Shown one piece after another: positions 43,345-51,198 of a stretch of 64,000 bases of DNA. A model generated the notes under the pieces. It ran no database searches. It had not been told where the DNA came from and saw only the letters and a program-made list of their open reading frames with translations. The DNA lies in assembly GCF_020858115.1 (NCBI RefSeq), contig NZ_JACYMM010000006.1:310001-374000 (forward strand), in the 5' to 3' direction. The stretch's first letter is position 1, and every line of letters begins with the position of its first letter. A program made the position numbers and the translations under genes. Source of the DNA: Janthinobacterium sp. FW305-129 (GTDB lineage Bacteria; Pseudomonadota; Gammaproteobacteria; Burkholderiales; Burkholderiaceae_D).

Positions 43345-44322
43345 ATGGACCTGGTCTTCTACGGCTTCGCCGTGCTGCTGTTCGCCGCCTGCATCCTGAT
43401 GGTGGAAGGCGCCTGGCTGTGGTGGTCGGGCACGCACGGCAGCGCGGCGCGGCGCATCAACCGGCGCTTGCAGCTGATGGCGGCGCGCGGCGAAGCGGGC
43501 GGCGAGCGGGTCTCCATCCTCAAGCAGCGCCGCTATGCGCGTGCGCCGGGCCTGGAGCGGCTGCTGCGGCGCATGCCGCACATGGCGCGGCTGGATCACC
43601 TGCTGCTGCAATCGGGCTTGTCGTGGTCGGTGGCGCAATTCCTCGGCGGCGCGGGCGGCTTGCTGCTGCTGGCGCTGCTGTGGCTGGCCATCTGGCCCAT
43701 GCCGCTGCCGGGCGCCTTGCTGCTGCTGGGCGTGGCGGGCGGCGGGCCGTACATGGTGGTGCTGCGCGCGCGCGCGGCGCGGCTGAAGAAGATCGAGGCG
43801 CAATTGCCGGAAGCGGCCGATTTCCTGGCCCGCGCGCTGCGCGCCGGGCACTCGTTTTCGAATGTGCTGCAGATGGTGGGCGATGAACTCAATGAGCCGA
43901 TCAGCGGCGAATTCAAGATGGCGCACGAGGAGATCAATTACGGCGTGCCGATGAACGAGGCGCTGCAAAACCTGGCCGCGCGCATTCCGCTGACGGACTT
44001 GCGCTACCTCGTCATCGCCGTGCTGGTGCAGCGCGAATCGGGGGGCAATCTGGCCGAGGTGCTGGTCAGCATCGCGCGCATCATCCGCGCCCGTCTGAAG
44101 CTGCTGGGGCAGGTGCGCGTGCTGTCGGCCGAGGGACGCATGTCGGCCTGGGTGCTGGGACTGATGCCGGTGGTGATGATCGGCGTCATGGCGCTGGTCA
44201 ACCCGCAATACATCCGCCTGCTGTGGACCGATCCGAGCGGCATAAAACTGCTGTGGTACGCGGCCGGCATGGTGGCATTGGGTGTCGTCTGGATGCGCAA
44301 TGTGATCCGCATCAGGATATAA
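43345..44322 (+). CDS. tadB: Tad inner-membrane platform protein TadB
   Basis: 325 residues. An N-terminal membrane helix is followed by two more (FLGGAGGLLLLALLWLAIW region), a type II secretion F domain (IEAQLPEAADFLARALRAGHSFSNVLQMV) and two C-terminal helices. It forms the inner-membrane base of the pilus with TadC, encoded next. Shine-Dalgarno GAGGGGGG upstream. Confidence 0.93.
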   Translation: MDLVFYGFAVLLFAACILMVEGAWLWWSGTHGSAARRINRRLQLMAARGEAGGERVSILKQRRYARAPGLERLLRRMPHMARLDHLLLQSGLSWSVAQFLGGAGGLLLLALLWLAIWPMPLPGALLLLGVAGGGPYMVVLRARAARLKKIEAQLPEAADFLARALRAGHSFSNVLQMVGDELNEPISGEFKMAHEEINYGVPMNEALQNLAARIPLTDLRYLVIAVLVQRESGGNLAEVLVSIARIIRARLKLLGQVRVLSAEGRMSAWVLGLMPVVMIGVMALVNPQYIRLLWTDPSGIKLLWYAAGMVALGVVWMRNVIRIRI

Positions 44323-44335
44323 AACCGGAGGTGGC

Positions 44336-45274
44336 ATGAGCGGTGCACAATTGCTGTTCCTGTTGATCGTCTTCGCCGTGGTGGTGGCGCTGGCCCTGCT
44401 GGCGTGGCTGATCTTCTTTCCCGGCGCCCTGCGCCAGCGCCTGTTCGGCTCTATGGCGCCGGCCGCCAGCGACGCGGTGGTGGAAAACGGCTGGGTGGAG
44501 CGCGTGGCGCGCGTGGCGCAGCCGTTCAGCAAATTGTCGCTGCCGGAAGAGGGCTGGGAGCGCTCGCCGCTGCGCACGCGCTTCATGAACGCGGGCTGGC
44601 GCCAGGCCAGCGCGCCGGCCCTGTACTTCGCCGCGAAAACCGTGCTGGCCCTGCTATTCCCTAGCGTGCTGGGCCTGTATGCGGCCAGCGCCATGGCGGC
44701 GCAGCTGCGCAGCGTGCTGTTGCTGCTGCTGTGCGTCGGCGCCACCGTCGGCTATTACCTGCCGAACCTGGTGCTGGCCAGCACGGCCAAGCGGCGCCAG
44801 CGCGACATCTTCGAAAACATCCCCGACGCGCTCGACTTGCTGACCGTGTGCGTGGAAGCGGGCCTGAGCCTGGAGCGCGCGCTGGTGAAGGTGTCGGGCG
44901 AAATCCACATCAAAAGCGTGGTGCTGGCGCAGGAATTGCAACTGGTGCTGATGGAAATGCGCGCCGGCTTTTCCAAGGAAAAGGCGCTGCGCAACCTGGC
45001 CCTGCGCAGCGGCGTGGAAGACGTCGACACCCTGGTCGCCATGCTGATCCAGTCGGAGCGCTTCGGCACCAGCATGGGCGATTCGCTGCGCGTGCATTCG
45101 GAAAACCTGCGCGGCAAGCGCAGCCTGCTGGCCGAGGAGGCGGCAGCGAAGATCGCGTTAAAACTGCTGTTCCCGCTGATTTTTTGCGTCTTTCCCACCC
45201 TCATGCTGGTACTCATGGGGCCGGCCGTGATCGAAGTCTATCGCGTGCTCGTGCCGGCCATGGCCAACCGCTGA
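44336..45274 (+). CDS. tadC: Tad inner-membrane platform protein TadC
   Basis: 312 residues. Membrane helices lie near the N-terminus (LLFLLIVFAVVVALALLAWLIFF) and in the middle, followed by a type II secretion F domain (IFENIPDALDLLTVCVEAGLSLERALVKV) and a C-terminal helix. It pairs with TadB. GGAGGTGGC precedes the ATG. Confidence 0.93.
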   Translation: MSGAQLLFLLIVFAVVVALALLAWLIFFPGALRQRLFGSMAPAASDAVVENGWVERVARVAQPFSKLSLPEEGWERSPLRTRFMNAGWRQASAPALYFAAKTVLALLFPSVLGLYAASAMAAQLRSVLLLLLCVGATVGYYLPNLVLASTAKRRQRDIFENIPDALDLLTVCVEAGLSLERALVKVSGEIHIKSVVLAQELQLVLMEMRAGFSKEKALRNLALRSGVEDVDTLVAMLIQSERFGTSMGDSLRVHSENLRGKRSLLAEEAAAKIALKLLFPLIFCVFPTLMLVLMGPAVIEVYRVLVPAMANR

Positions 45275-45285
45275 AAGGAGTCACC

Positions 45286-46347
45286 ATGCGCTTGACGCTT
45301 TCCCGCCTGGCCGCCGCCTGCGCCTGTCTTGGCCTGGGCGCCTGCGCCAGCCATACGGCGCACGCGCCGCCGCTGCCGCCCGACGCCGATGCCGCCTACG
45401 TCGCGGGACGCCAGCATTTTGACGCGGGCAACCTGCCCGCCGCGCAAGCGGCCTATGAACAAGCGCTGCGCCATGCGCCGCGCCACGTGAATGCGCGCAA
45501 CGGCCTGGCCGTGCTGCACGCGCAGCGCGGCGAGCACGCCGCCGCCATCGCCCATTGGCTGGCCTTGACGCAGGAGGCGGGCACGCCGCGGCCGCAGCAG
45601 GCATATCTGTTCAGCAATCTCGGCCGTGCCTATTATCTGAGCGGGCGCGATGCGCTGGCGTTGACTGCGCTGGAACAGGCGTGTCTGCTCGATCCGCTCA
45701 ATGCGCTGGCCTGGCAACACCTGGCGCAGGTGCTCGAACGCCTGGGACAGCATGAGCGCGCGGCCGTCATGCGGCGCCAGGCGGCCAGCTTGCAGGAACA
45801 CGACCTGCGGCGCGACCTGGCCTTGTTGCGCGATGAAGCGCCGCCGCAGGGCGTGCCCGCGCCCGCGCCGCCGCAGGAGACGCCCGCCATGGCGCGCATC
45901 GAGATTACGCAAGGCGACGGCATGGCCCGTTTGCAGCGCGTGCCGGCCGAGGCGCGCGGCGTGCCCGTTGCCGCCCCGGCGCGGACCGTGACGGCGGCTG
46001 CCGTGCCGCGTCCGCGCCTGGAAATTGTGAATGGCAACGGTGTGCCGGGCATGGCCGCCGCGCTGGCGCGCAGCCTGGCCGTCGCTCCCGTGCAAGTGGT
46101 GCGCCTGGCCAATGAAACCAGCTTCCAGGTGGCGCGCACGCGCGTCGAATACCGGCCCGCGCAAGAGCAGGCGGCGCGCCAGCTGGCCCGCCAGCTTGGA
46201 ACGCAGGTGCAGACCCAGGCCGCCGACTGCCCGGCCAGCGAGCTGCGCCTGGTACTGGGACGCGACCTGAGCGACCCCGCCATGCTGCACCGCTATTATC
46301 TGCAGCAGTTGCAACTGGCGCGCCAGGCACTGGCGCGGCTCGGTTAA
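45286..46347 (+). CDS. tadD: TadD-like TPR lipoprotein with C-terminal LytR_C-type domain
   Basis: 353 residues from ATG 45286. Lipobox LGLGAC (Cys at about residue 20). TPR repeats span about 37-165 (AYVAGRQHFDAGNLPAAQAAYEQAL, SNLGRAYYLSGRDALALTALEQA). From about residue 240 a LytR C-terminal-like domain (LEIVNGNGVPGMAAALARSL, VEYRPAQEQAARQLARQL) is added, which plain TadD proteins lack. TadD is thought to help the secretin reach the outer membrane; the extra domain may contact peptidoglycan or another envelope part. Last gene of the Tad operon. Confidence 0.87.
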   Translation: MRLTLSRLAAACACLGLGACASHTAHAPPLPPDADAAYVAGRQHFDAGNLPAAQAAYEQALRHAPRHVNARNGLAVLHAQRGEHAAAIAHWLALTQEAGTPRPQQAYLFSNLGRAYYLSGRDALALTALEQACLLDPLNALAWQHLAQVLERLGQHERAAVMRRQAASLQEHDLRRDLALLRDEAPPQGVPAPAPPQETPAMARIEITQGDGMARLQRVPAEARGVPVAAPARTVTAAAVPRPRLEIVNGNGVPGMAAALARSLAVAPVQVVRLANETSFQVARTRVEYRPAQEQAARQLARQLGTQVQTQAADCPASELRLVLGRDLSDPAMLHRYYLQQLQLARQALARLG

Positions 46348-46364
46348 AACGCCGCTGTTGATGC

Positions 46365-46395
46365 AAAAAAACGGCGCCCATGAGGCGCCGCGTGT
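46365..46395 (-). terminator. Bidirectional terminator between tadD and the PEP-CTERM gene
   Basis: Perfect stem CGGCGCC-CATGA-GGCGCCG (46372-46390). On the minus strand it is followed by GTTTTTTGC (strong); on the plus strand by CGTGTTTT (weaker). Confidence 0.82.
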
Positions 46396-46410
46396 TTTGC
46401 ATGCTGCTGA

Positions 46411-47400
46411 TTACTTCGGCTGGCGGCGGCGCGTGAAGGCCAGGCCGGCCAGTCCCAGGCCCAGCAGGAACAGGGTACCAGGCTCCGGCACGACCAGTGG
46501 GTCGATGACGACGATATCGGTGCGCGTGGACTTGGAAAAATTCAGGGTATAGCTGCCGGCGGGCAGGGCGAAATTCGAAGTCAGGGAAAACAGCGCGAAG
46601 TCATTCGTGAAGGCGCGTCCGGTGGCGGGATCGTTGGTGCCGCTCGTCATGTTCAGGCTGAAGGGGTCGAGGCTGCCGGCGCCATGGTTGCCGTTGACGT
46701 CGCTGCCATTGCCGGCATTGCCATCGGGCGCGAACTGGAAGATCACGCCATCGGCATTCGCGTTCGACAGGCAGCCTGCTGGGCTGGCGGCATTGCACGA
46801 GATATTGAAGATATCCATGATCGACACGTTCGACTTGTCGCCCATGGTCGTCACGCTGGTGCGCAGGTCGCGCCGTCCCATGAAGCTGAAGGTGATGAAG
46901 CCGGCGCTCGACAGGGTCAGGTTGACGGAGCCGGTGAGCGTGTCGCCGGCCGTGGATGAGGCGGCGCCGACCGTGTTGCGCTGCGCTTCCGAGACGGCGC
47001 GTACGGTGGCGCCGCCATTGAGCATGTTGCCGAAGGCATGCGCATCGCCGCGCGCGAACTCCAGGGTGGAACTGGGACTCGGGGCGTAGTGGTTCTGCGG
47101 CAAGCCGCTGCAGCCGCCGCCCGAACATACCTGCTGCACGTCGGCGTTGGCGGCCGGTCCCGTATTGACGGCACGCGGATTGACGGCCACGCCGCCTTCA
47201 AAGAAGGCGCTGTCGCTGGCATTGCGGTTGGCGCCGGCCAGCGACAGCGCGCCGGCGCTGGTGGTGATGCGGAAATTGTTCAACTCGTTGACGGCCAGGC
47301 CGTATGCGCCGGCCTGCGCCTGGCCGCTGGCCAGCAGGCTTGCCGCCGCCAGTGCGCCCAGCCAGCCCAGGGTCTTGCTTCGTGTGTGATCGACGTTCAT
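46411..47400 (-). CDS. PEP-CTERM sorting-domain exported protein
   Basis: 329 residues. A signal peptide ends near residue 30 (GQAQAGA). The body is Asn/Gly/Ser-rich with few cysteines. The C-terminus is a complete PEP-CTERM tripartite signal: VPEPGTLFLLGLGLAGLAF followed by TRRRQPK. It should be exported, processed by an exosortase (not in this window) and released or attached to the surface or extracellular matrix, in line with the surface-structure genes next door. Function of the body is unknown. Confidence 0.9.
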   Translation of the reverse strand: MNVDHTRSKTLGWLGALAAASLLASGQAQAGAYGLAVNELNNFRITTSAGALSLAGANRNASDSAFFEGGVAVNPRAVNTGPAANADVQQVCSGGGCSGLPQNHYAPSPSSTLEFARGDAHAFGNMLNGGATVRAVSEAQRNTVGAASSTAGDTLTGSVNLTLSSAGFITFSFMGRRDLRTSVTTMGDKSNVSIMDIFNISCNAASPAGCLSNANADGVIFQFAPDGNAGNGSDVNGNHGAGSLDPFSLNMTSGTNDPATGRAFTNDFALFSLTSNFALPAGSYTLNFSKSTRTDIVVIDPLVVPEPGTLFLLGLGLAGLAFTRRRQPK

Positions 47401-47611
47401 CGCAGCCTCTTATCGTGGTCAGTCTCGGAAAATCCGGGGATGAGGAATCCAGGATGACTTGCCTGAATTCATCTCGTAGACAGGGATAAGCAGTTTGCAT
47501 GCCACACAAAAAAAGCCCATGGAATCAATGATTTGTGCAAAGCGGACTGAACTGGATAGGGCAAAGTGTAAGAAAGGCCGACGCCGCTTGGCGGAAGGCG
47601 GCGGGGGTGCC

Positions 47612-47986
47612 TCAGGTGGCGCGGTGATAGCCCAGGTGGCCACCCGAATTGCGTGCGCAACCGCAACCGATGCGCGCCACTTCCTCCCCTTTCGTCAATT
47701 TCCAGTTGGTAATCGTCGTGTGTTCCCAGTCGATGTCGCTTTTCTTGACAGGTTTCACTATCAGCGTGCGTTGTTCCACATCCGTGTACTCCATCAGCTC
47801 CTCGTCGTCGGCGATGTCGAAATGGCGGTGGATCAGGGAAATGCCGAAGCGGTCGAGCGCGCCATAGCGTTGCAGCACGTCGCGCAGCTCGCGAAAGCAG
47901 GCGAGGTCGTCGGGCCGCAGCGGATCGACGGCGGAAATATCGGCAACGGGCTGCCATTGCATGGCGTGAATGTTCAGGCTGTGCAT
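47612..47986 (-). CDS. Small cytoplasmic protein of unknown function
   Basis: 124 residues from ATG 47986, preceded by CAGGAGAA. It contains DRFGISLIHRHFDI, DEELMEYTD and a C-terminal pattern CGCARNSGGHLGYH whose Cys/His residues could bind metal. No signal peptide. No family recognised. Its promoter side faces the gene at 48148. Confidence 0.55.
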   Translation of the reverse strand: MHSLNIHAMQWQPVADISAVDPLRPDDLACFRELRDVLQRYGALDRFGISLIHRHFDIADDEELMEYTDVEQRTLIVKPVKKSDIDWEHTTITNWKLTKGEEVARIGCGCARNSGGHLGYHRAT

Positions 47987-48147
47987 GATGTTCTCCTGTG
48001 CCCCTGGTATCAAGCCCAGGCTGCCGGAAGGGCGCCGGCACGCCTGGCGACATGCCCATCGTGGCCGCAAAGCCGCTGCGGCGCTTGCGCCATATCAAAG
48101 GTGCGGCACATCGCCTCTCGCCCGATCATTGCCCGGTAAAATAGGCG

Positions 48148-48459
48148 ATGGCAAACAAAACCCCCACCTTCCCCGGCGCACGCACGGGCCGCGGCCAGGT
48201 CCTGGCCGTGCTGCTGTCGAACCGCGACCAGTCCGGCGCCGAACCGCTGCAAGGCCGCGTCTCGCTGGCCGCCATCGTGAAAGCGCTGAAACGCAAATAC
48301 CACTGGCCGATTGAAACGCACAGTTTTCCCGCGAATACGCAAGATGGCCGCGCCAGCTGGGCGACCGTCTACAGCTTGCCGGAAAAGGTGATCGAGGCCG
48401 CGCTGGAGGCCGGCGGCCGGGAGTGGCTGGAGAGCCGGGCAGTAGCCGGGCGGCGGTGA
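48148..48459 (+). CDS. Small protein of unknown function
   Basis: 103 residues, basic (GARTGRGQVLAVLLSNRD, IVKALKRKYHWPIETHSF). It may be DNA-binding or a small helix-turn-helix-like protein (VSLAAIVKALKRKY), but no family is recognised. It is convergent with the dodecin gene, 18 bases apart. Confidence 0.5.
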   Translation: MANKTPTFPGARTGRGQVLAVLLSNRDQSGAEPLQGRVSLAAIVKALKRKYHWPIETHSFPANTQDGRASWATVYSLPEKVIEAALEAGGREWLESRAVAGRR

Positions 48460-48477
48460 CGAACGCGCCGCTTTGCG

Positions 48478-48684
48478 CTATTCCAGCCGGAAGCCGACCT
48501 TGAGCGTGACCTGGAAGTGCGCCACCTTGCCGTCGACGATATGGCCGCGCGATTCCGTCACTGCATACCAGTCCATATGCTTGACCGTCAGCGCCGCCTT
48601 GGCAATGGCATCGCGTATCGCCTGATCGCTGCTCTCGGTGGACGTGCCGACCAGTTCGATCAGCTTGTAAGTGTGTGCGGACAT
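48478..48684 (-). CDS. Dodecin-family flavin-binding protein
   Basis: 68 residues from ATG 48684, the normal length. MSAHTYKLIELVGTSTESSD, then KHMDWYAVTESRGHIVDGKVAHFQVTLKVGFRLE: the central Trp that stacks on flavin and the strand pattern of dodecins are present. It assembles into a dodecamer that stores or buffers flavin. It marks the left border of the AT-rich island. Confidence 0.88.
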   Translation of the reverse strand: MSAHTYKLIELVGTSTESSDQAIRDAIAKAALTVKHMDWYAVTESRGHIVDGKVAHFQVTLKVGFRLE

Positions 48685-48993
48685 GATATTTCCCCAGGTA
48701 GGCAAGCCAGACATCGGGAGCCTGCTTTGCGCAGGCACGTGCTCATCTTGCGCCTAAACGTGCTGATAGTCATTGCGCGGTGCAGCATGCGATTGCGAAT
48801 CGGGCGAAGGCCGCCATCATGCTGGCAACATTGCTGTCGGTTAAAACCGGGACTTCAGTTGGTCTTGTCGGCGTGTGGGTGGAGATAGTCCGCGTTGCGT
48901 CCCACGCTATGCGCTCACTTCGGGTCGCGATGAGCGTCAATGGCACCAGGAGCATCCTGCAGGCGCCTGGGAAGAAAAAATTTAGCTACACAA
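48685..48993. other. Gene-free border between dodecin and the AT-rich island
   Basis: About 310 bases. Short frames exist on both strands (for example 48780-49013 plus, 48770-48955 minus), but neither has a convincing Shine-Dalgarno, domain or codon pattern. Composition falls toward the right. Probably a remnant or junction of the island. Confidence 0.4.
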
Positions 48994-49392
48994 CTAAATG
49001 GGTAGTCGTTTGAAGGCACCCTTCGTGAACTTCGATGCATTCAGCCCGGCTTTGATCTCTGAAAAAGGCGGGTCTCCGCAAGGACGGTGCACACGAAATA
49101 CCCCGCTCTCCACCAATTGCGACAATGTTGCCGCAGGCTCCAGTCGAGTATGCTTGTAGGCGATGTGACTGTGATGCTCTACGAAAGGATGGCTTCCGAC
49201 CTGAAGCTCACAAGTTGCATCGAACGGGACGTTCGGATAGGTCGAACAAACGCATACCAGCGCGCACATATTGTCAGGATAGCCATCGATGGGCGCTGGG
49301 TCATTTAGTACTACAAATAAATGAAACAAACCACCAGGGCCCGATGGTATGAGTAGTGTTTCCTTGGCTCGCGGTAACCAGCCGGGCATCAT
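48994..49392 (-). CDS. Unrecognised partner of the Panacea antitoxin, candidate toxin
   Basis: 132 residues. Start ATG 49392 overlaps the antitoxin stop (ATGA), so the two are translationally coupled, antitoxin first. The sequence alternates short strand-like stretches (ETLLIPSG, LFHLFVVLND, MCALVCVCST) with a helix and the phrase HPFVEHHSHIAYKHTRLEPA. This layout loosely recalls MazF/PemK-type small barrels, but no catalytic motif is certain. Toxins next to Panacea-domain antitoxins are very diverse, so an unknown type is expected. Composition is AT-rich like its partner. Confidence 0.62.
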   Translation of the reverse strand: MMPGWLPRAKETLLIPSGPGGLFHLFVVLNDPAPIDGYPDNMCALVCVCSTYPNVPFDATCELQVGSHPFVEHHSHIAYKHTRLEPAATLSQLVESGVFRVHRPCGDPPFSEIKAGLNASKFTKGAFKRLPI

Positions 49393-49967
49393 GCCGCCGA
49401 TGTAAAAGCGGCGTTGATCGCCTGCTGCTCACGCAATTGTTTTTTCAGTAACCGTGCCTGTTCATTATTGAATTTAAGTACTTCGAACAATTTTTCTAAC
49501 GTGATGGGTACTGATGAGCCTTCAGGATCTTCCCACTCAGGGCAAATTTTGTGAGTGAGGTCGCGAATCTGATATTTGCTCAAGTGACCAAAATCTTTCC
49601 AAGTTTCTGCGAGAACTTCAAACTCGGCTTCAGATAATTCCAGAAGGTCTTGCTCTGGCGAGCGAATCCGACTTCCGTCACGCAAAGCCACAGCATGATC
49701 CTCACGATCCGCGATCCACGCATCCCACCCATTATCTTCAGATGAGGACATTCCGTTAATGCGATTCAATGTTTGAGACAGAACAGGTCCGTGATCCATA
49801 GAAACAAGCTTGTCGCCAATGATCGGATCGCCGTACATCTCATATGAGCGCCGCTCTGCTAGATAAAGCAACTTCATCAGCTTAAGTACAGGAAGGCGGC
49901 CTTGGGCTTGAAATAGGAAGTAAGCGGCAACCTGCGCGGCTTTCTTTTCGGAATATAAGTTTTGCAT
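49389..49967 (-). CDS. Panacea-domain (DUF4065 / SocA-like) antitoxin
   Basis: 192 residues from ATG 49967, with GGAGG nine bases upstream. The family hallmark is clear: LPVLKLMKLLYLAERRSYEMYG, then DPIIGDKLVSMDHGPVLSQTLNRI. The Panacea domain neutralises many unrelated toxins in two-gene operons, and related proteins (SocA, GepA) link to proteolysis or phage functions. The C-terminal part (ITLEKLFEVLKFNNEQARLLKKQLREQQ) is a likely helix or coiled coil. Composition is foreign to the chromosome: 18 of 60 bases are G/C in 49441-49500. Two tandem promoters lie upstream, one under a LexA box. Confidence 0.85.
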   Translation of the reverse strand: MQNLYSEKKAAQVAAYFLFQAQGRLPVLKLMKLLYLAERRSYEMYGDPIIGDKLVSMDHGPVLSQTLNRINGMSSSEDNGWDAWIADREDHAVALRDGSRIRSPEQDLLELSEAEFEVLAETWKDFGHLSKYQIRDLTHKICPEWEDPEGSSVPITLEKLFEVLKFNNEQARLLKKQLREQQAINAAFTSAA

Positions 49968-50023
49968 AATTTTGAGCCTCCATCGCATCAATTTTGAGCA
50001 ATTTGGATAGCTATTCGAGATCA

Positions 50024-50052
50024 ATCTACGCACAAAGTACATCGCTGTCAAC
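50024..50052 (-). promoter_or_regulatory. Proximal sigma-70 promoter of the Panacea operon
   Basis: Minus strand: TTGACA (50052-50047), exactly 17 bases, TAGATT (50029-50024). It lies 57 bases before the antitoxin ATG. The -35 is perfect, the -10 matches at four of six positions. Confidence 0.65.
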
Positions 50053-50116
50053 ATATTGCCGTGCATGATGCTTTGGCCCATGCAACATGTGCGGAAAGTG
50101 GATGAAATCAGTTTAA

Positions 50117-50132
50117 CTGTATAAATATACAG
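50117..50132. promoter_or_regulatory. LexA (SOS) box
   Basis: CTGTATAAATATACAG fits CTGT-N8-ACAG exactly. With flanks (50115-50134) it matches the classical 20-base SOS consensus at 18 positions. It covers the -10 of the distal Panacea-operon promoter, where LexA binding would block transcription. Confidence 0.8.
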
Positions 50133-50151
50133 TAGTTTTGATAATTGTCAA
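50124..50151 (-). promoter_or_regulatory. Distal sigma-70 promoter of the Panacea operon, under the LexA box
   Basis: Minus strand: perfect TTGACA (50151-50146), 16-base spacer, TATATT (50129-50124). It reads toward the Panacea antitoxin gene, 157 bases from the -10 to the ATG. Confidence 0.75.
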
Positions 50152-50410
50152 ACGAAATCGATAAGCGCCAGCGTATCGGCTGGATGGCTTTGCCGCTAGA
50201 CGGGGAGGTCGGCCAACGTGCTTCTGCATGTCGTCATGCGGCAAAAAGGGTTCCACCGTGCACCAGCCTGGAAACCACACTGATTGATGCCTGTCTTTGC
50301 CGGGAACGTCGACAAGAAGCCACGCTGGAAAGTAGTACGTGAGGTGTGATTGCTTGTAATCAAGAGAGGCGCAACTATAAGTTGGCGTTGTCACTTGCTT
50401 GCTACTGATC

Positions 50411-50444
50411 CAAAAGAAAAGGGCTTACATTTCTGTAAGCCCTT
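50411..50444 (-). terminator. Rho-independent terminator of tRNA-Thr
   Basis: Perfect 11-base stem AAGGGCTTACA / TGTAAGCCCTT with a 4-base loop, followed on the minus strand by TTTTCTTTTG; it begins 9 bases after the tRNA CCA end. Confidence 0.88.
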
Positions 50445-50452
50445 GATATTCT

Positions 50453-50528
<76 letters not shown>

Positions 50529-50554
50529 AAAAACTGCGCGTTGCGAATTATACG

Positions 50555-51067
50555 CTATTTAATGCGTGTCAGGGTCGGGCGGCCGCCTTTTTTTGGTGGC
50601 TCGTCGTCGCCGGGCGTGGCATTGTCGCGTTGTTCGGGGGAGCTGGCTGGCACGGACGACAGCGTCGGAGCGCTGCTGGCGGGGGCGAGCACGGGCGGCG
50701 GAACGTCGGCGGAGGCGGGGCTGTCCGTCGGTTGCGCGTCAGGATCATCGTTGCCCAGCACGGGCTCGAAGGCCATGCCCTGGCCGTTTTCGTTGGCGTA
50801 GATGGCCATCACATTGTCGACCGGCACGTAGATTTCGCGCGAGACGCCGCCAAAGCGGGCGTGGAAGCGGATGGCGTCGTTGTCCATCTTCAGGCCGCTG
50901 GTGGCGCCGAAGCTGATGTTGAGCACGATTTCGCCCTTTTTCACGTATTCCATCGGTACGGTGGTGCGCGAATCGACTTTGACCGCGAGATAAGGCGTGT
51001 AGCCGCTGTCGGTGCACCACTCGTAGATGGCGCGCAACATATAAGGTTTGGTTGAGATTTCAGACAT
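50555..51067 (-). CDS. sspB: ClpXP adaptor SspB (stringent starvation protein B)
   Basis: 170 residues from ATG 51067. The substrate-binding domain (residues about 1-110) is clear: STKPYMLRAIYEWCTDSGYTPYLAV, EIVLNISFGATSGLKM, RFGGVSREIYVPVDNVMAIYA. A Pro/Ser-rich linker follows, and the chain ends with a basic KKGGRPTLTRIK-type tail, the ClpX-binding peptide. It delivers ssrA-tagged and other proteins to ClpXP. It lies downstream of sspA, separated by 131 bases with a strong hairpin. Confidence 0.95.
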   Translation of the reverse strand: MSEISTKPYMLRAIYEWCTDSGYTPYLAVKVDSRTTVPMEYVKKGEIVLNISFGATSGLKMDNDAIRFHARFGGVSREIYVPVDNVMAIYANENGQGMAFEPVLGNDDPDAQPTDSPASADVPPPVLAPASSAPTLSSVPASSPEQRDNATPGDDEPPKKGGRPTLTRIK

Positions 51068-51168
51068 GGTAGGCACTGTGAGGCGGGAGCGCCCCCCGTC
51101 AGGCATGAGGCGGGCGCACCGGTAGTTCAATGAGACTGGGCCGCCCGTATGCGGGACGACTCTAGATG

Positions 51169-51193
51169 TCCCGGCAAGCGTTGCTTGCCGGGA
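51169..51193 (-). terminator. Hairpin between sspA and sspB
   Basis: Perfect 11-base stem (TCCCGGCAAGC / GCTTGCCGGGA) with a GTT loop, 6 bases after the sspA stop. There is no T-run on the minus strand, so it may stabilise the sspA message or attenuate sspB rather than terminate fully. Confidence 0.55.
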
Positions 51194-51198
51194 ATATC

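Larger units (their letters stand above)
50082..50452. other. Spacer between the Panacea operon and tRNA-Thr
   Basis: About 370 bases. Its left third holds the LexA box and distal promoter described separately, and its right end holds the tRNA terminator. In between, a minus-strand GTG-started frame (50113-50394, 93 codons) exists but has no Shine-Dalgarno or known domain and ends inside the LexA box, so I do not call it a gene. Confidence 0.5.

Noticed and set aside
48640-48660. GTGCCGACCAGTTCGA as a possible attachment-site copy of the tRNA-Thr 3' end
   Set aside because: It lies inside the dodecin gene, and the match to the tRNA end is short and interrupted.
48770-49013. Short frames on both strands left of the candidate toxin gene
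   Set aside because: No domain, no ribosome site and low-quality composition; more likely a junction remnant.
50113-50394. 93-codon minus-strand frame starting with GTG, between the Panacea operon and the tRNA
   Set aside because: No Shine-Dalgarno and no recognisable domain, and its end lies inside the LexA box and promoter.
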